This document shows positions 1 through 7,500 of a DNA stretch of 24,153 bases, in pieces. A model generated the notes under the pieces. That model ran no database searches and was not told the DNA's origin. It worked only from the letters and a program-made list of their open reading frames with translations. Numbering within the stretch: position 1 is the stretch's first letter; each line of letters starts with the position of its first letter. Both the position numbers and the translations under genes were made by a program. Source of the DNA: a virus; the IMG/VR virus record IMGVR_UViG_3300048105_000079, positions 1-24,153 of that record. The stretch is one strand, 5' to 3'.

Positions 1-364
1 TTAATTGGTCTGATGTTACTGTATCTGAAACAGATGATGGATTTGAAGTTGTAAAATAATATACTTCTCGTTGACCATCAGCTGCTTGTTTTAATTTTTT
101 TCTATAATGATATTTTAGAACAGGAATATCCGTTTCTATTGATGTATTAACAACACTACCAGATACAATAAGTCCATTTTGTGATGAACCACTATATGCT
201 AATTGAGTACTACCCGTTGGAATAAGACCATCATCAGTAAGTATTTCACCTGCACCTAAATCAAAAACATCAGTAAATGCTTCTTGCCCCAATGATAGAT
301 TATCGGTTGTAAACCTTCTACCTTGTAATAATCTCTCCGACCTATTATCTGAATTATATGCCAT
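1..364 (-). CDS. Virion structural protein, 5' part only (cut by left window edge)
   Basis: An open frame starts at an ATG (362-364) and runs 121 codons to base 2 without a stop, so the C-terminal part lies outside the window. The protein opens MAYNSDNRSERLLQGRRF and continues with a Gly/Ser/Thr-rich stretch (GLIPTGSTQLAYSGSSQNG), then a basic patch (YHYRKKLKQ). This is the style of neck, baseplate or fibre-associated proteins of marine T4-like phages, but I cannot name a specific one. It starts 15 bases after the stop of the 893-aa virion gene, so it is probably co-transcribed. The ribosome site is weak (AAAGAAAT before the ATG). Reading frame and start are seen directly; the structural role is inferred from composition and position. 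Confidence 0.75.
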   Translation of the reverse strand, partial: MAYNSDNRSERLLQGRRFTTDNLSLGQEAFTDVFDLGAGEILTDDGLIPTGSTQLAYSGSSQNGLIVSGSVVNTSIETDIPVLKYHYRKKLKQAADGQREVYYFTTSNPSSVSDTVTSDQL

Positions 365-379
365 TTTTATTTCTTTTTA

Positions 380-3061
380 TTACGATACTGATACCGTTAT
401 TTGTTCCAATGTTTGTGATGGTGTACCTTTATATCTAATAAGTAACCAAATTTTATCATTTGTTCCGTTAATTGTTTGACCACCTGCGTTATTTAAACCT
501 AATGTTAATGTTCCGTTTGAATTTGATATAGATGAGAAATCTCCTTTAACATCTACACTATCACTAAATGGGTTTGTTGCTCCAGTTGATTGTGAGTTCA
601 AACTACCACCATATGATTGATTACCTTTAACTGCATCAAATATAGTTGAAGTAGATGAACCAAATATTACACCTACTGCTATTTTATTAGCCGATGTACT
701 ATCAAATGTTACTAAATCAGCTGATGAGTTGGGATTTAAATCAATTGTCAATGTACCTTTGTTATTTGTAGCATTTGTATCAAACTCTCTCATATACCAT
801 TTGTAATGTCCAGCGTTATATGATGAAGTATCATACCAATATCCGTTTGATGATTCGTGGTTAACTAAATAACCCGGTTTAACCTGTAAATCTTTACCAT
901 CTCCATTGGTTAATGCTGTTGTTGAAACCCAAGCGTTTGTTAATGCGGTTGATGTACTAATTATTCTTCTGTAAGTTTCATTGGTAAATCGTTCTATCAA
1001 TGTAGTTGATGCAGTTCCACCACCAAAGTACCCCATTGAACCATTCCCATTAGGTTGTCCAAATGTTCCTGCCGTATGTAGAGGTACTGTCTTAGTATCT
1101 AATGTACTTTGTGAACCAGCTCTGTTTTTTGCAGTAGTGGTTAAAGTAAATGATGTATCACTAAACCCACTTTCGGTAATTGTATCACCAGTACCACTAA
1201 TTGTGTAAGTTGCATCAATCAATACTAAGTCTGTTCTATGTGGTACACCACTATTTCGTGCCGTTGTACCATCTGCTGATGTTACCATTCCAGATGTTTG
1301 GATTGTACCACCACTTGTTGATAATGTATCCTTACCTGATGTGTTTGTAATTGTATATCCATTTACACTTCCAATAGAAACATTTACTAATGAGCTATTA
1401 GCTGAATACATTGGTTGGAATACTCCACTAGCAGTTGCTACTAATTTCCAAGTACCACCATTTATATATGGTGCTCCAGAAAGAGAAGATGAGGTTAATG
1501 TAAGTGGTGTTACCACTTCTCCATTACTTGCTAATGAATTTGTTCCAATATTTGAATCTATATTTGAAACAGGTGCCCAAAATATAGTTTCACTTATACT
1601 TTTATCTACAAATGCTGATTGAGAACCAGTTTTGATTCCAATTGTTGTATCTAATATATAAGTTCCTGATGCTGATACTGATGTGTTTGCTTCAGTAGTC
1701 CATCCCATAATATTTTGTGAGAATATGTTTGAAAATTTACCATCTTGGAAAGCTGCTGGGATAACTGCTGGATTTACAGTGTTTATTTTAGCTACCGTTA
1801 CACCATTTGAAGTTCCAAATGATGTATTAGTTAATGTTAGTGTTGATGATGAAACCTCAGTTTGATTTCCACTATTATTATTGTTAAATCTAAATGAATG
1901 TGAACCTCTTATTGTAAATGTATTAGCTCCACCACTATTCAATACACCTAATCCAAATAATTGTGAATCATTTGATGATTGTACTGATGTAGAACCACCT
2001 GCTACAGATGAATATCTCAATCTGTATCCAGTATTATTATAAATTTCTTTTGATGGGAATATCGTTCCCCCAACGGATGCAAATCCTTTATCAATAAGAT
2101 ATGTTAAATCATTAATATTATTATCGTTTGGAATATACCCAGAAGGAGCATTTCCAGTATTAGTATTACTTTTAGTTTCTGAAATTGAATTAAATGTTTT
2201 TGTATTTGGTGTTGGATTAGCTGCTGATGAGGATAATAAACCTGCAACAAATCTTAATACTTCAGATACATCTGTATCTTTAGTAAAGTTATTAAAATAT
2301 GAACCATTTAAGTTAGTTCCCCAATCATTCGATGTTGGTACACCAACATTGATATTAGTTGCATTTATTGAACCTGTAACTTGTAGGTTTTTAGAAGTTG
2401 CAAAAATAGAACCTGTTTGTGTAAAGATTCCACCAATTTCAGCACCACCCTGTCCAAACCCACTCGCTGCAGCTGATGCTGAAATAAATGTTGGATTAAT
2501 ATAGGATGCCGTTAATGCAGTATCAGCGTATGATGATGAGGTTTCATAATTTATCTCAACTGATGCAGAAATAGCGTATAAAGCATGAGATGCTGTAGCT
2601 ACTGACATTGAGGATGTTTGATTTAGTCTTAGTAAGGATGATGTACTTTCTGCAGTTAAATACGAACTTGTAACATTTGTTATACTATTAACTTGAGTTT
2701 GGATTGAACCTGTAAACGTATTTAATTCAACTAAATCAATATTACCGCCACCAAAACCTAATCTTTGTATCTGTTTACTACTACTAATAGTTCCGTTTGG
2801 AATTGTTTGATGTGTTAAATCTGATATCTGTGATTCTGTTATTGTTACCTGAGCTGATGAACTAATAACACTTTCTGCATCTAATCTATCTTTTACATTG
2901 GATGCAAAGTTATCTCTAAACGCACTATTAGCTAATATAGAGTTTCCTTGAAACGTAGATATGGTGATTGGCTTATTAGCAAGAGTCGGGTAACTTATGT
3001 TTGTTAAGTTACTACCATTACCTTCAAAACTTCCACTAAATGAACCTGTATAATCTGGCAC
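380..3061 (-). CDS. Large Ser/Thr/Asn-rich virion protein (fibre- or baseplate-like)
   Basis: This 893-aa protein starts at a GTG (3059-3061) preceded by GGGAGA at a 6-base spacing, which supports the non-ATG start. The N-terminus (YTGSFSGSFEGNGSNLTNI) is typical of phage fibre or adhesin repeats. Residues about 60-250 carry many SSSAQ, TGSI and TASH-like short units suggesting a repetitive beta-structured stalk. The rest is Gly/Ser/Thr/Asn-rich and nearly free of Cys, with aromatic patches near residues 735-760 (NGYWYDTSSYNAGHYKWYM) that could form a small globular domain. No signal peptide, membrane segment or catalytic motif is visible. It follows phoH and precedes another structural gene. 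A distal tail or decoration role is likely, but the exact part is unknown. Confidence 0.7.
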   Translation of the reverse strand: MPDYTGSFSGSFEGNGSNLTNISYPTLANKPITISTFQGNSILANSAFRDNFASNVKDRLDAESVISSSAQVTITESQISDLTHQTIPNGTISSSKQIQRLGFGGGNIDLVELNTFTGSIQTQVNSITNVTSSYLTAESTSSLLRLNQTSSMSVATASHALYAISASVEINYETSSSYADTALTASYINPTFISASAAASGFGQGGAEIGGIFTQTGSIFATSKNLQVTGSINATNINVGVPTSNDWGTNLNGSYFNNFTKDTDVSEVLRFVAGLLSSSAANPTPNTKTFNSISETKSNTNTGNAPSGYIPNDNNINDLTYLIDKGFASVGGTIFPSKEIYNNTGYRLRYSSVAGGSTSVQSSNDSQLFGLGVLNSGGANTFTIRGSHSFRFNNNNSGNQTEVSSSTLTLTNTSFGTSNGVTVAKINTVNPAVIPAAFQDGKFSNIFSQNIMGWTTEANTSVSASGTYILDTTIGIKTGSQSAFVDKSISETIFWAPVSNIDSNIGTNSLASNGEVVTPLTLTSSSLSGAPYINGGTWKLVATASGVFQPMYSANSSLVNVSIGSVNGYTITNTSGKDTLSTSGGTIQTSGMVTSADGTTARNSGVPHRTDLVLIDATYTISGTGDTITESGFSDTSFTLTTTAKNRAGSQSTLDTKTVPLHTAGTFGQPNGNGSMGYFGGGTASTTLIERFTNETYRRIISTSTALTNAWVSTTALTNGDGKDLQVKPGYLVNHESSNGYWYDTSSYNAGHYKWYMREFDTNATNNKGTLTIDLNPNSSADLVTFDSTSANKIAVGVIFGSSTSTIFDAVKGNQSYGGSLNSQSTGATNPFSDSVDVKGDFSSISNSNGTLTLGLNNAGGQTINGTNDKIWLLIRYKGTPSQTLEQITVSVS

Positions 3062-3095
3062 TTGAATTCTCCCACTGTTTTTTAGTTAACTATAG

Positions 3096-3103
3096 ATAAA
3101 TAT
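3096..3103 (-). promoter_or_regulatory. Candidate phage promoter motif ATATTTAT before the 893-aa gene
   Basis: The minus strand reads GTATATTTATCTATAG in the gap between phoH and the 893-aa gene, about 35 bases upstream of the GTG start. It is one of eight identical 8-base copies in intergenic gaps. No -35-like element is evident. Promoter function is inferred from recurrence and placement. Confidence 0.45.
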
Positions 3104-3111
3104 ACAATTAA

Positions 3112-3771
3112 TTAGTAATCGGTTAGTAATGTTAAAATTTCATCTAAAGACTCATGTCTATGATTATCTTTTAATACAATATCATAAACATATTGTGAAC
3201 CTTTTAACTTAGGAACTTCATGCACTGCCGAATCATTATTGAATTTCAAATCAATTTGTTGCTTATCACCACATAGTATCATAATAGAACCCTTTCCTAC
3301 TCTACCTAATACCATTAATAGTTGCTGTTTAGTCAAATTCTGAAACTCATCTACTATAACTATTGAATTATCAAAAGTTCTTCCTCTAAAATGGGATAAA
3401 GAAACCAATTCTATAGATTCATCAGATTCCATCTTCTGTAATATGTTTGGTTTGTTGTAAACCTTTCTCATATTAGAACGAATTGGTACTAACCAAGGCT
3501 CCATCTTTTCTTCTAATGAACCTGGTAAGAATCCATTATCTTCATTTGATACAGTTGGTCTTGTTATTACAATTTTATTAACCTTTCTTTTGAAAAACAT
3601 ATCTAATGCTATTTGTACTGCTAATAGAGTTTTACCACTACCCGCTTTACCTACTACAAAATTAAATGGATGTCTTAAAATTTCAGATTTTGCTAACTTC
3701 TGTTCCTCTGATAACGATATAGAAAATCGTACATTACCCTTTGGTGGATTCTTTTTTATGTTCTCTGCCAT
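3112..3771 (-). CDS. phoH: PhoH-like P-loop ATPase
   Basis: This is a PhoH-family protein, a P-loop NTPase domain related to the ATPase half of superfamily 1 helicases. Visible motifs are Walker A GKAGSGKT (residues 41-48), Walker B with VDEFQ (IVIVDEFQNL), and a downstream CGDKQQID motif typical of the family. At about 219 aa it is one domain, as in many marine phages. The role in phages is unsettled; phosphate-stress or RNA-related functions have been proposed. I prefer the ATG at 3771 because AAAGGG lies six bases before it. An in-frame ATG at 3786 would add MKGYY but has only a weak AAAGAAA upstream. The gene lies just after the terminator of the major capsid gene, so it probably has its own promoter. 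Confidence 0.93.
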   Translation of the reverse strand: MAENIKKNPPKGNVRFSISLSEEQKLAKSEILRHPFNFVVGKAGSGKTLLAVQIALDMFFKRKVNKIVITRPTVSNEDNGFLPGSLEEKMEPWLVPIRSNMRKVYNKPNILQKMESDESIELVSLSHFRGRTFDNSIVIVDEFQNLTKQQLLMVLGRVGKGSIMILCGDKQQIDLKFNNDSAVHEVPKLKGSQYVYDIVLKDNHRHESLDEILTLLTDY

Positions 3772-3798
3772 ATAATACCCTTTCATAATTTCTTTAAT

Positions 3799-3806
3799 AT
3801 AAATAT
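3799..3806 (-). promoter_or_regulatory. Candidate phage promoter motif ATATTTAT before phoH
   Basis: The minus strand reads TGTGATATTTATATTAAAG. The motif sits directly after the capsid-gene terminator, 27 bases before the chosen phoH start, where a new promoter would be needed. It is the same 8-mer as in seven other gaps. Function is inferred. Confidence 0.45.
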
Positions 3807-3817
3807 CACATAGGCAT

Positions 3818-3845
3818 AAAAAAAGGGGAGATTTCTCTCCCCTTA
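3818..3845 (-). terminator. Strong intrinsic terminator after the major capsid gene
   Basis: On the minus strand a perfect nine-base stem AAGGGGAGA / TCTCCCCTT (3836-3844 with 3823-3831) closes a four-base GAAA loop and runs straight into a T-tract (3818-3824). This is a textbook rho-independent terminator about 28 bases downstream of the capsid stop codon. Confidence 0.93.
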
Positions 3846-3872
3846 ATTTAATGTTTAAAACTTAGTAATTAA

Positions 3873-5525
3873 TTACTGAATTTTGTGTAATCCATCTACA
3901 TATACTTTTCCGTAGAACTCACCTCTTAACATTTTCTTAGCGTAACGTGTCATTACACCTTTTCTTGGAGTGAAGTTTTTCGGGTCATATACTAATGGAG
4001 TCATAATCAATGGAATGTATGGAGAATAAACTGCTCCAGTTTCAAGGAATTGTGTTCCTCTATATCCCATTAGGATTACGTTCTCTTTCATATAAGGATT
4101 CTTATATACTTGGAATCTGCTGTTCAATGAACCAATCTTAGTTACACCAAATGCGAACTGAGCATCACCATTATCTGCTGTACTAGCATATCCTGGGATA
4201 GATTCAATGATTGTTGCAACATCAGGAGATACTACCATAAAGTTAGCTCCACCTCTTAATGTTTTTTGGTGAATCTTATTAGATACACCTGCAACTACAG
4301 TTCCTAAAGTCTGGAACCAAGCACCTTGGTTGAATGCAGAAGCACTAGCACCTACTGATGAATAATCAGCGAATGCAGAACCATTCCACTCTCTACCTAC
4401 TTGTGCAGACCAGTAACCTGTTGATTTAGCACCAGAGATTAACATATCTAAAATCTCAAAATCAATTTCTTGAGAGATATACTCAGATAACATTGAAGTT
4501 AATTCAGCTTCAGCGTCAATTGAGTGATATGCATTTAAATCTTGTGCGAATTCAGGAGTCCATTGTGCTTTCAACTTACGTGTCTTAGCAACAATTGGTA
4601 AACTCTTCATTTCAACATTCAATTCAGGAATATCGATATCAGCTTCTGGGTTAGAAGTTAATTGAGTTCCTGTTGCTTCGAAGTCACCTCTTGAAATATC
4701 AGTTGGTTGTTTGTGATATTTTACCACTAACTCATCAGCAGCACCTGCAGTTGCAAATCCTGAAGTTTTTACTACGAATACGATATCATTACCACTCTCT
4801 ACAGTAAATTGTGGGTAGTTATCTGTAATCTCAGAACCTTCAATTCTAAATCCTCTGATTCCTTTGTCATCATATCCAGCGATAGAAGCTTTTGGTACAG
4901 CAACTTTACATATAGTACCTGCTACAATAGCAGCACCATTAGATGCAGTAAATTGAGTATCATAGTTTACGTCTGATAAAGATACAGATGATGTTAAGAA
5001 TACATTAGATGCAGCTGAAGCTCCTAATGTTTGTAGTGCAGATGTTGCATCGTTGATAGAGTATCCGAATCTACCTGCACCATATAAACCACCTGATGGG
5101 TCATTTGATGTATCAGTAATACCAAATACAGAATCAGCTTGTGAATCTTTACCACTACCTGTTGCAAATCCAGCTTGACCTGTACCATATTTGAAATCTA
5201 GATAAAATACTAGACCTGATGGTAAGTTCATTGGTTGTACAGATACGAAATCCTTTGCTACGATTTCACTAAAAATTCTTCTTACCAATGGTAGAGCTAC
5301 ACCAGCCCACTCTTCTGAATTTGCAGAAGTACCAGTAGAAGAAGCCTCTTTTACTAATTGTCTTGCTTGGTTTTCTAAAAGTGTTGCAACACCAGCTTTT
5401 TCAACTTCGTTGTCAATACCTTCTAAAAGACCGGTTTTTTCCCACTTACCAGCTAAAGCTCTTGTAGCTTCAGATAGTCTTGCGGTGTGAGAAGAACCTT
5501 CATTTAAAATGTTTTTTAAATCCAT
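3873..5525 (-). CDS. 23: Major capsid protein, T4 gp23 family
   Basis: This 550-aa protein forms the head shell; T4 gp23 is 521 aa. The N-terminal delta region (MDLKNILNEG, GKWEKTGLLEG) and the following WAGVALPLVRRIFSEIVAKD and LDFKYG segments match what is known of gp23 homologues. T4 gp23 is trimmed by the gp21 protease after a (L/I)-x-E site near residue 65. Here the equivalent site is LVKE60/A61, just before SSTGTSANSEEW, giving a mature chain of about 490 residues. The ATG at 5525 has GGAG seven bases upstream. The gene follows the scaffold gene by 28 bases and ends before a strong terminator, as expected for the most abundant virion protein. Confidence 0.96.
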   Translation of the reverse strand: MDLKNILNEGSSHTARLSEATRALAGKWEKTGLLEGIDNEVEKAGVATLLENQARQLVKEASSTGTSANSEEWAGVALPLVRRIFSEIVAKDFVSVQPMNLPSGLVFYLDFKYGTGQAGFATGSGKDSQADSVFGITDTSNDPSGGLYGAGRFGYSINDATSALQTLGASAASNVFLTSSVSLSDVNYDTQFTASNGAAIVAGTICKVAVPKASIAGYDDKGIRGFRIEGSEITDNYPQFTVESGNDIVFVVKTSGFATAGAADELVVKYHKQPTDISRGDFEATGTQLTSNPEADIDIPELNVEMKSLPIVAKTRKLKAQWTPEFAQDLNAYHSIDAEAELTSMLSEYISQEIDFEILDMLISGAKSTGYWSAQVGREWNGSAFADYSSVGASASAFNQGAWFQTLGTVVAGVSNKIHQKTLRGGANFMVVSPDVATIIESIPGYASTADNGDAQFAFGVTKIGSLNSRFQVYKNPYMKENVILMGYRGTQFLETGAVYSPYIPLIMTPLVYDPKNFTPRKGVMTRYAKKMLRGEFYGKVYVDGLHKIQ

Positions 5526-5553
5526 TTTTTTTCTCCGTTATTAATCTTATTAA

Positions 5554-6606
5554 TTATTTTAAACCTGCTAGTTTTTTCCATCTAGCGGCCATATCATTAC
5601 CCTCAGAAATTATTTTCTTCGGTGCAGAACTCTTTGTTGCTTTTGAGGCATATCCTTCTTTTACAACAGTTCTTTTCTTTTTAGCAACGTTTAAGTTTTC
5701 TGCTAAAGTTGAGAATACTAATTTTACTTCTCTTACTGATGAAGTTCTGTCGAAGTTTTCTAAAACTTTAACCTTTTGGTTTTCGTTCAAGTCGAAAGTT
5801 CTGAATAATTTGTTAGTGAAAAGTAACTTAGCGTTAAGTAAATTAACTTCATTGATAGTTTTTTGTAAACTTTCAATAGTAGCATAAGCTTCTTCTAACT
5901 CATCATTTTCTTCAACTTCTTCTTCTTCGTTTACTTCTTCTTCAGATTCTTCAGAATCATCTTCCATCTCTTTTAAAGTTTTAATAACTTCGTCTAAATC
6001 GATTTCTTCTTCTTCATCCATATCATCTTCTTCAGCAACAGCTTCTTCTTCTTCTTCGTGATAGTTTTCATCAGCTGGAGCTTCTTCTTCTTCATCCATA
6101 TCTTCTTCTTCAGCCATTTCAGCTTCTAATTCAGCGATTACAGATTCTAAATCTAAATCATCTTCCTCTTCTTCATCCATGTCATCTTCTTCAGATACTT
6201 CTTCTTCAGATTCGTAAGTTTCATCAGTAGATTCTTCTTCTTCCATATCTTCTTCTTCAGACATTTCGTCCTCTTCTTCAGATACTTCTTCTTCCTCTTC
6301 TTTAACTTCTTCTTCTTCGTTGTGCTCTTCACCTTCTTCTTCAGTCAACTCATCATCGTTTTCGATATCAGATGAATCAGATGCACCATCAGTTGGTTCT
6401 GCGTTATCGCCTGAACCTAAATCAGTTGAATCTAAATCCTCATCCATCTCTTCATCAGCTTCTTCAGCTAATTTCGCAGAAATCATTGATTGGAGTTTTG
6501 GGGTAAAAGCTTCCTCTAAGGCTAATTTAGCGTTTGCTAGTGCAGTTTCTTTAACGGCTTTAGCATCAGCGATAGCTTCAGATAACAAATCTTTTCTATT
6601 TGCCAT
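5554..6606 (-). CDS. 22: Prohead core scaffold protein, T4 gp22 family
   Basis: This 350-aa scaffold fills the prohead and is destroyed by the prohead protease before DNA packaging. The N-terminal region (KDLLSEAIADAKAVKETALA, then AFTPKLQSMISAKLAEE) and the C-terminal end (MAARWKKLAGLK) resemble gp22 of marine T4-like phages. Between them, residues about 47-240 are an extreme Glu/Asp run with DMDEEEE units, followed by a predicted coiled coil (about 240-275). Candidate gp21 sites are LLSE10/A and IISE/G near the end. Position immediately before gp23 is the T4 order. The start has AGGAG upstream (AGGAGAACAATT-ATG). The long acidic tract is larger than I would expect in T4, and codes for a Ser-rich shadow frame on the other strand. 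Confidence 0.9.
   Translation of the reverse strand: MANRKDLLSEAIADAKAVKETALANAKLALEEAFTPKLQSMISAKLAEEADEEMDEDLDSTDLGSGDNAEPTDGASDSSDIENDDELTEEEGEEHNEEEEVKEEEEEVSEEEDEMSEEEDMEEEESTDETYESEEEVSEEDDMDEEEEDDLDLESVIAELEAEMAEEEDMDEEEEAPADENYHEEEEEAVAEEDDMDEEEEIDLDEVIKTLKEMEDDSEESEEEVNEEEEVEENDELEEAYATIESLQKTINEVNLLNAKLLFTNKLFRTFDLNENQKVKVLENFDRTSSVREVKLVFSTLAENLNVAKKKRTVVKEGYASKATKSSAPKKIISEGNDMAARWKKLAGLK
5890..6465 (-). repeat. Low-complexity acidic coding repeat in the scaffold gene
   Basis: Repeated GAAGAAGAAGAT-type codons encode variants of EEEDMDEEEE and SEEE. It is an imperfect coding low-complexity tract, not a tandem DNA array. Its length may vary between relatives by slippage. Confidence 0.7.
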
Positions 6607-6634
6607 AATTGTTCTCCTAAATTGTTTTTGGAAA

Positions 6635-6654
6635 TAAGATTATTGAGAATCTTA
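6635..6654 (-). other. Hairpin in the scaffold-gene leader
   Basis: TAAGATT and AATCTTA form a perfect seven-base stem around a six-base loop, about 29 bases before the gp22 ATG and downstream of the TATAAATA motif. There is no T-tract, so it is more likely a 5' leader structure than a terminator. Function is unknown. Confidence 0.4.
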
Positions 6655-6662
6655 ATAGATAT

Positions 6663-6670
6663 TATTTATA
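6663..6670 (-). promoter_or_regulatory. T4-type late promoter box TATAAATA before the scaffold gene
   Basis: The minus strand carries an exact TATAAATA, the T4 late-promoter -10 consensus read by gp55-type sigma factors, about 57 bases before the gp22 ATG. This lies in the longest gap of the window (about 154 bases), where a late promoter for gp22-gp23 is expected. A related CTATTTAT lies further upstream at 6715-6722. Confidence 0.55.
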
Positions 6671-6735
6671 AAAATAAATTTAATCGACTATTGGGAGCCG
6701 ATATTTTTTCTACAATAAATAGTGTAGTATTATTG

Positions 6736-6755
6736 AAAACACTAAAAAAGTGTTT
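6736..6755 (-). terminator. Weak intrinsic terminator after the bS21 gene
   Basis: On the minus strand AAACACT and AGTGTTT form a seven-base stem around a TTTTT loop, six bases past the bS21 stop. Only a short T run (TTTT, then C) follows, so termination may be partial. Confidence 0.4.
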
Positions 6756-6760
6756 ACTAT

Positions 6761-7027
6761 TTAATTTTCGAATTGATTTCTTCGCCATTGGGCTCGAATC
6801 GCATCTGCTTTTTGTTTACGTTTGATAGCTGATGGTTTGATATATTCTTTTCGGGCCTTAACCTCATCCATCTTACCACTATCTTTAATTTTTCTTTTGA
6901 AAGCTTTGAGTGCTAATTCTATGTTACCATTTACAACCTTAACTGCCATTGAGTTTCCTGGTATTTCCATATCCTCTCTTCTAACTTTTTTGTAAGGTCT
7001 TTTAAACTTCTTTTCGTTATCGTTCAT
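6761..7027 (-). CDS. rpsU: Phage-encoded ribosomal protein bS21
   Basis: The C-terminal 62 residues match bacterial small-subunit protein bS21: VKVVNGNIELALKAFKRK, then MDEVKARKEYIKPSAIKRK and a basic tail. bS21 binds near the 3' end of 16S rRNA beside the anti-SD and helps initiation. Phage bS21 homologues are known from pelagiphages and huge phages. The ATG at 7027 gives 88 aa, with a 26-residue basic extension absent from the usual protein. An in-frame ATG at 6949 has AGGAA five to seven bases upstream and would give a canonical-length protein. The 7027 start has no SD. A GTG at 7060 would fall inside the upstream hairpin region. It lies within the head module, preceded by a hairpin and followed by a weak terminator, so it may be expressed as its own unit. 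Confidence 0.88.
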   Translation of the reverse strand: MNDNEKKFKRPYKKVRREDMEIPGNSMAVKVVNGNIELALKAFKRKIKDSGKMDEVKARKEYIKPSAIKRKQKADAIRAQWRRNQFEN

Positions 7028-7047
7028 ATTATAATATAAGTGTTTGT

Positions 7048-7086
7048 AAAAAAAATACACCTACCAAATTGTTAATGATAGGTGTA
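7048..7086 (-). terminator. Intrinsic terminator or bS21 leader hairpin
   Basis: On the minus strand TACACCTATC pairs with GGTAGGTGTA (ten pairs, one G-T) around an 11-base loop and is followed by eight T residues (7048-7055). It looks like a rho-independent terminator for the genes upstream. It lies only 20 bases before the bS21 ATG and just downstream of an ATATTTAT motif, so it could instead form the 5' leader of bS21 mRNA. Confidence 0.8.
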
Positions 7087-7087
7087 T

Positions 7088-7095
7088 ATAAATAT
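7088..7095 (-). promoter_or_regulatory. Candidate phage promoter motif ATATTTAT before the bS21 hairpin
   Basis: The minus strand reads TTTAATATTTATATACACC, directly abutting the hairpin stem and 61 bases from the bS21 ATG. A transcript started from here would begin in or close to the hairpin. Function is inferred from the eight-copy motif. Confidence 0.4.
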
Positions 7096-7114
7096 TAAAA
7101 TTATTTTAGTAAAA

Positions 7115-7495
7115 TTACTCTTTGATAGAATATTTCTTTTGAAGTTTAGATATCTTAGCCATTATATCTTTAAGGTATCTATTATAGATTTTAGCTTTCT
7201 CATCTTTTAAATCAGCCATCGCTAATATATCTTCATCTGATGCTTTCTTTGCAAACTTTGGTCCAACATATCCTGGCATTGATTTTCTAATCGTATCTGC
7301 TTTCTTTGTATCTACTTCATTTACCAATTCGTTAACTCCTTCAGATAAATCATCAACACCATTTTTCATATCTGCAAATAGTTTTCCAAAAGCTCTTTGT
7401 TTTTTAGAATCTAACTTTTTGATATTCTTTAAATGTTTTTTTACCATAAAAGATAAATCAACTGAAATGTCTTGTAGTATATCTGAATAATCCAT
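7115..7495 (-). CDS. Small helical protein of unknown function in the head module
   Basis: This 126-aa protein is rich in Lys, Asp and Glu and probably all helical (MDYSDILQDISVDLSFMVKK, then DDLSEGVNELVNEVDTKKAD). I do not recognise a family. It starts five bases after the stop of the 798-aa gene, with AGGAT before the ATG, and is followed by a terminator-like hairpin. It is therefore the last gene of the protease-containing transcript. LVNE/V near residue 64 fits the relaxed [LIV]-x-E pattern, but one match in a Glu-rich helix is weak evidence. A prohead-core role, like the small T4 core proteins in this neighbourhood, is possible from position only. Confidence 0.75.
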   Translation of the reverse strand: MDYSDILQDISVDLSFMVKKHLKNIKKLDSKKQRAFGKLFADMKNGVDDLSEGVNELVNEVDTKKADTIRKSMPGYVGPKFAKKASDEDILAMADLKDEKAKIYNRYLKDIMAKISKLQKKYSIKE

Positions 7496-7500
7496 TGTTG

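Noticed and set aside
981-1865. Plus-strand open frames opposite the 893-aa virion gene
   Set aside because: They are shadows of a Ser/Thr/Asn-rich minus-strand gene. They lack ribosome sites and recognisable motifs, and all supported genes are on the minus strand.
5890-6465. Repeated short units that might be taken for a tandem DNA array or CRISPR
   Set aside because: The units are irregular GAA/GAT codon runs in frame with gp22. There are no equal spacers or conserved repeats.
6711-6728. Short palindrome CTACA...TGTAG before the scaffold gene as an operator
   Set aside because: A five-base stem in AT-rich DNA is too weak to call without further copies.
5480-6825. Plus-strand open frames opposite capsid and scaffold genes, including a Ser-rich one
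   Set aside because: The Ser-rich frame is the complement of the Glu/Asp codon run in gp22. The others cross gene borders and have no family features.
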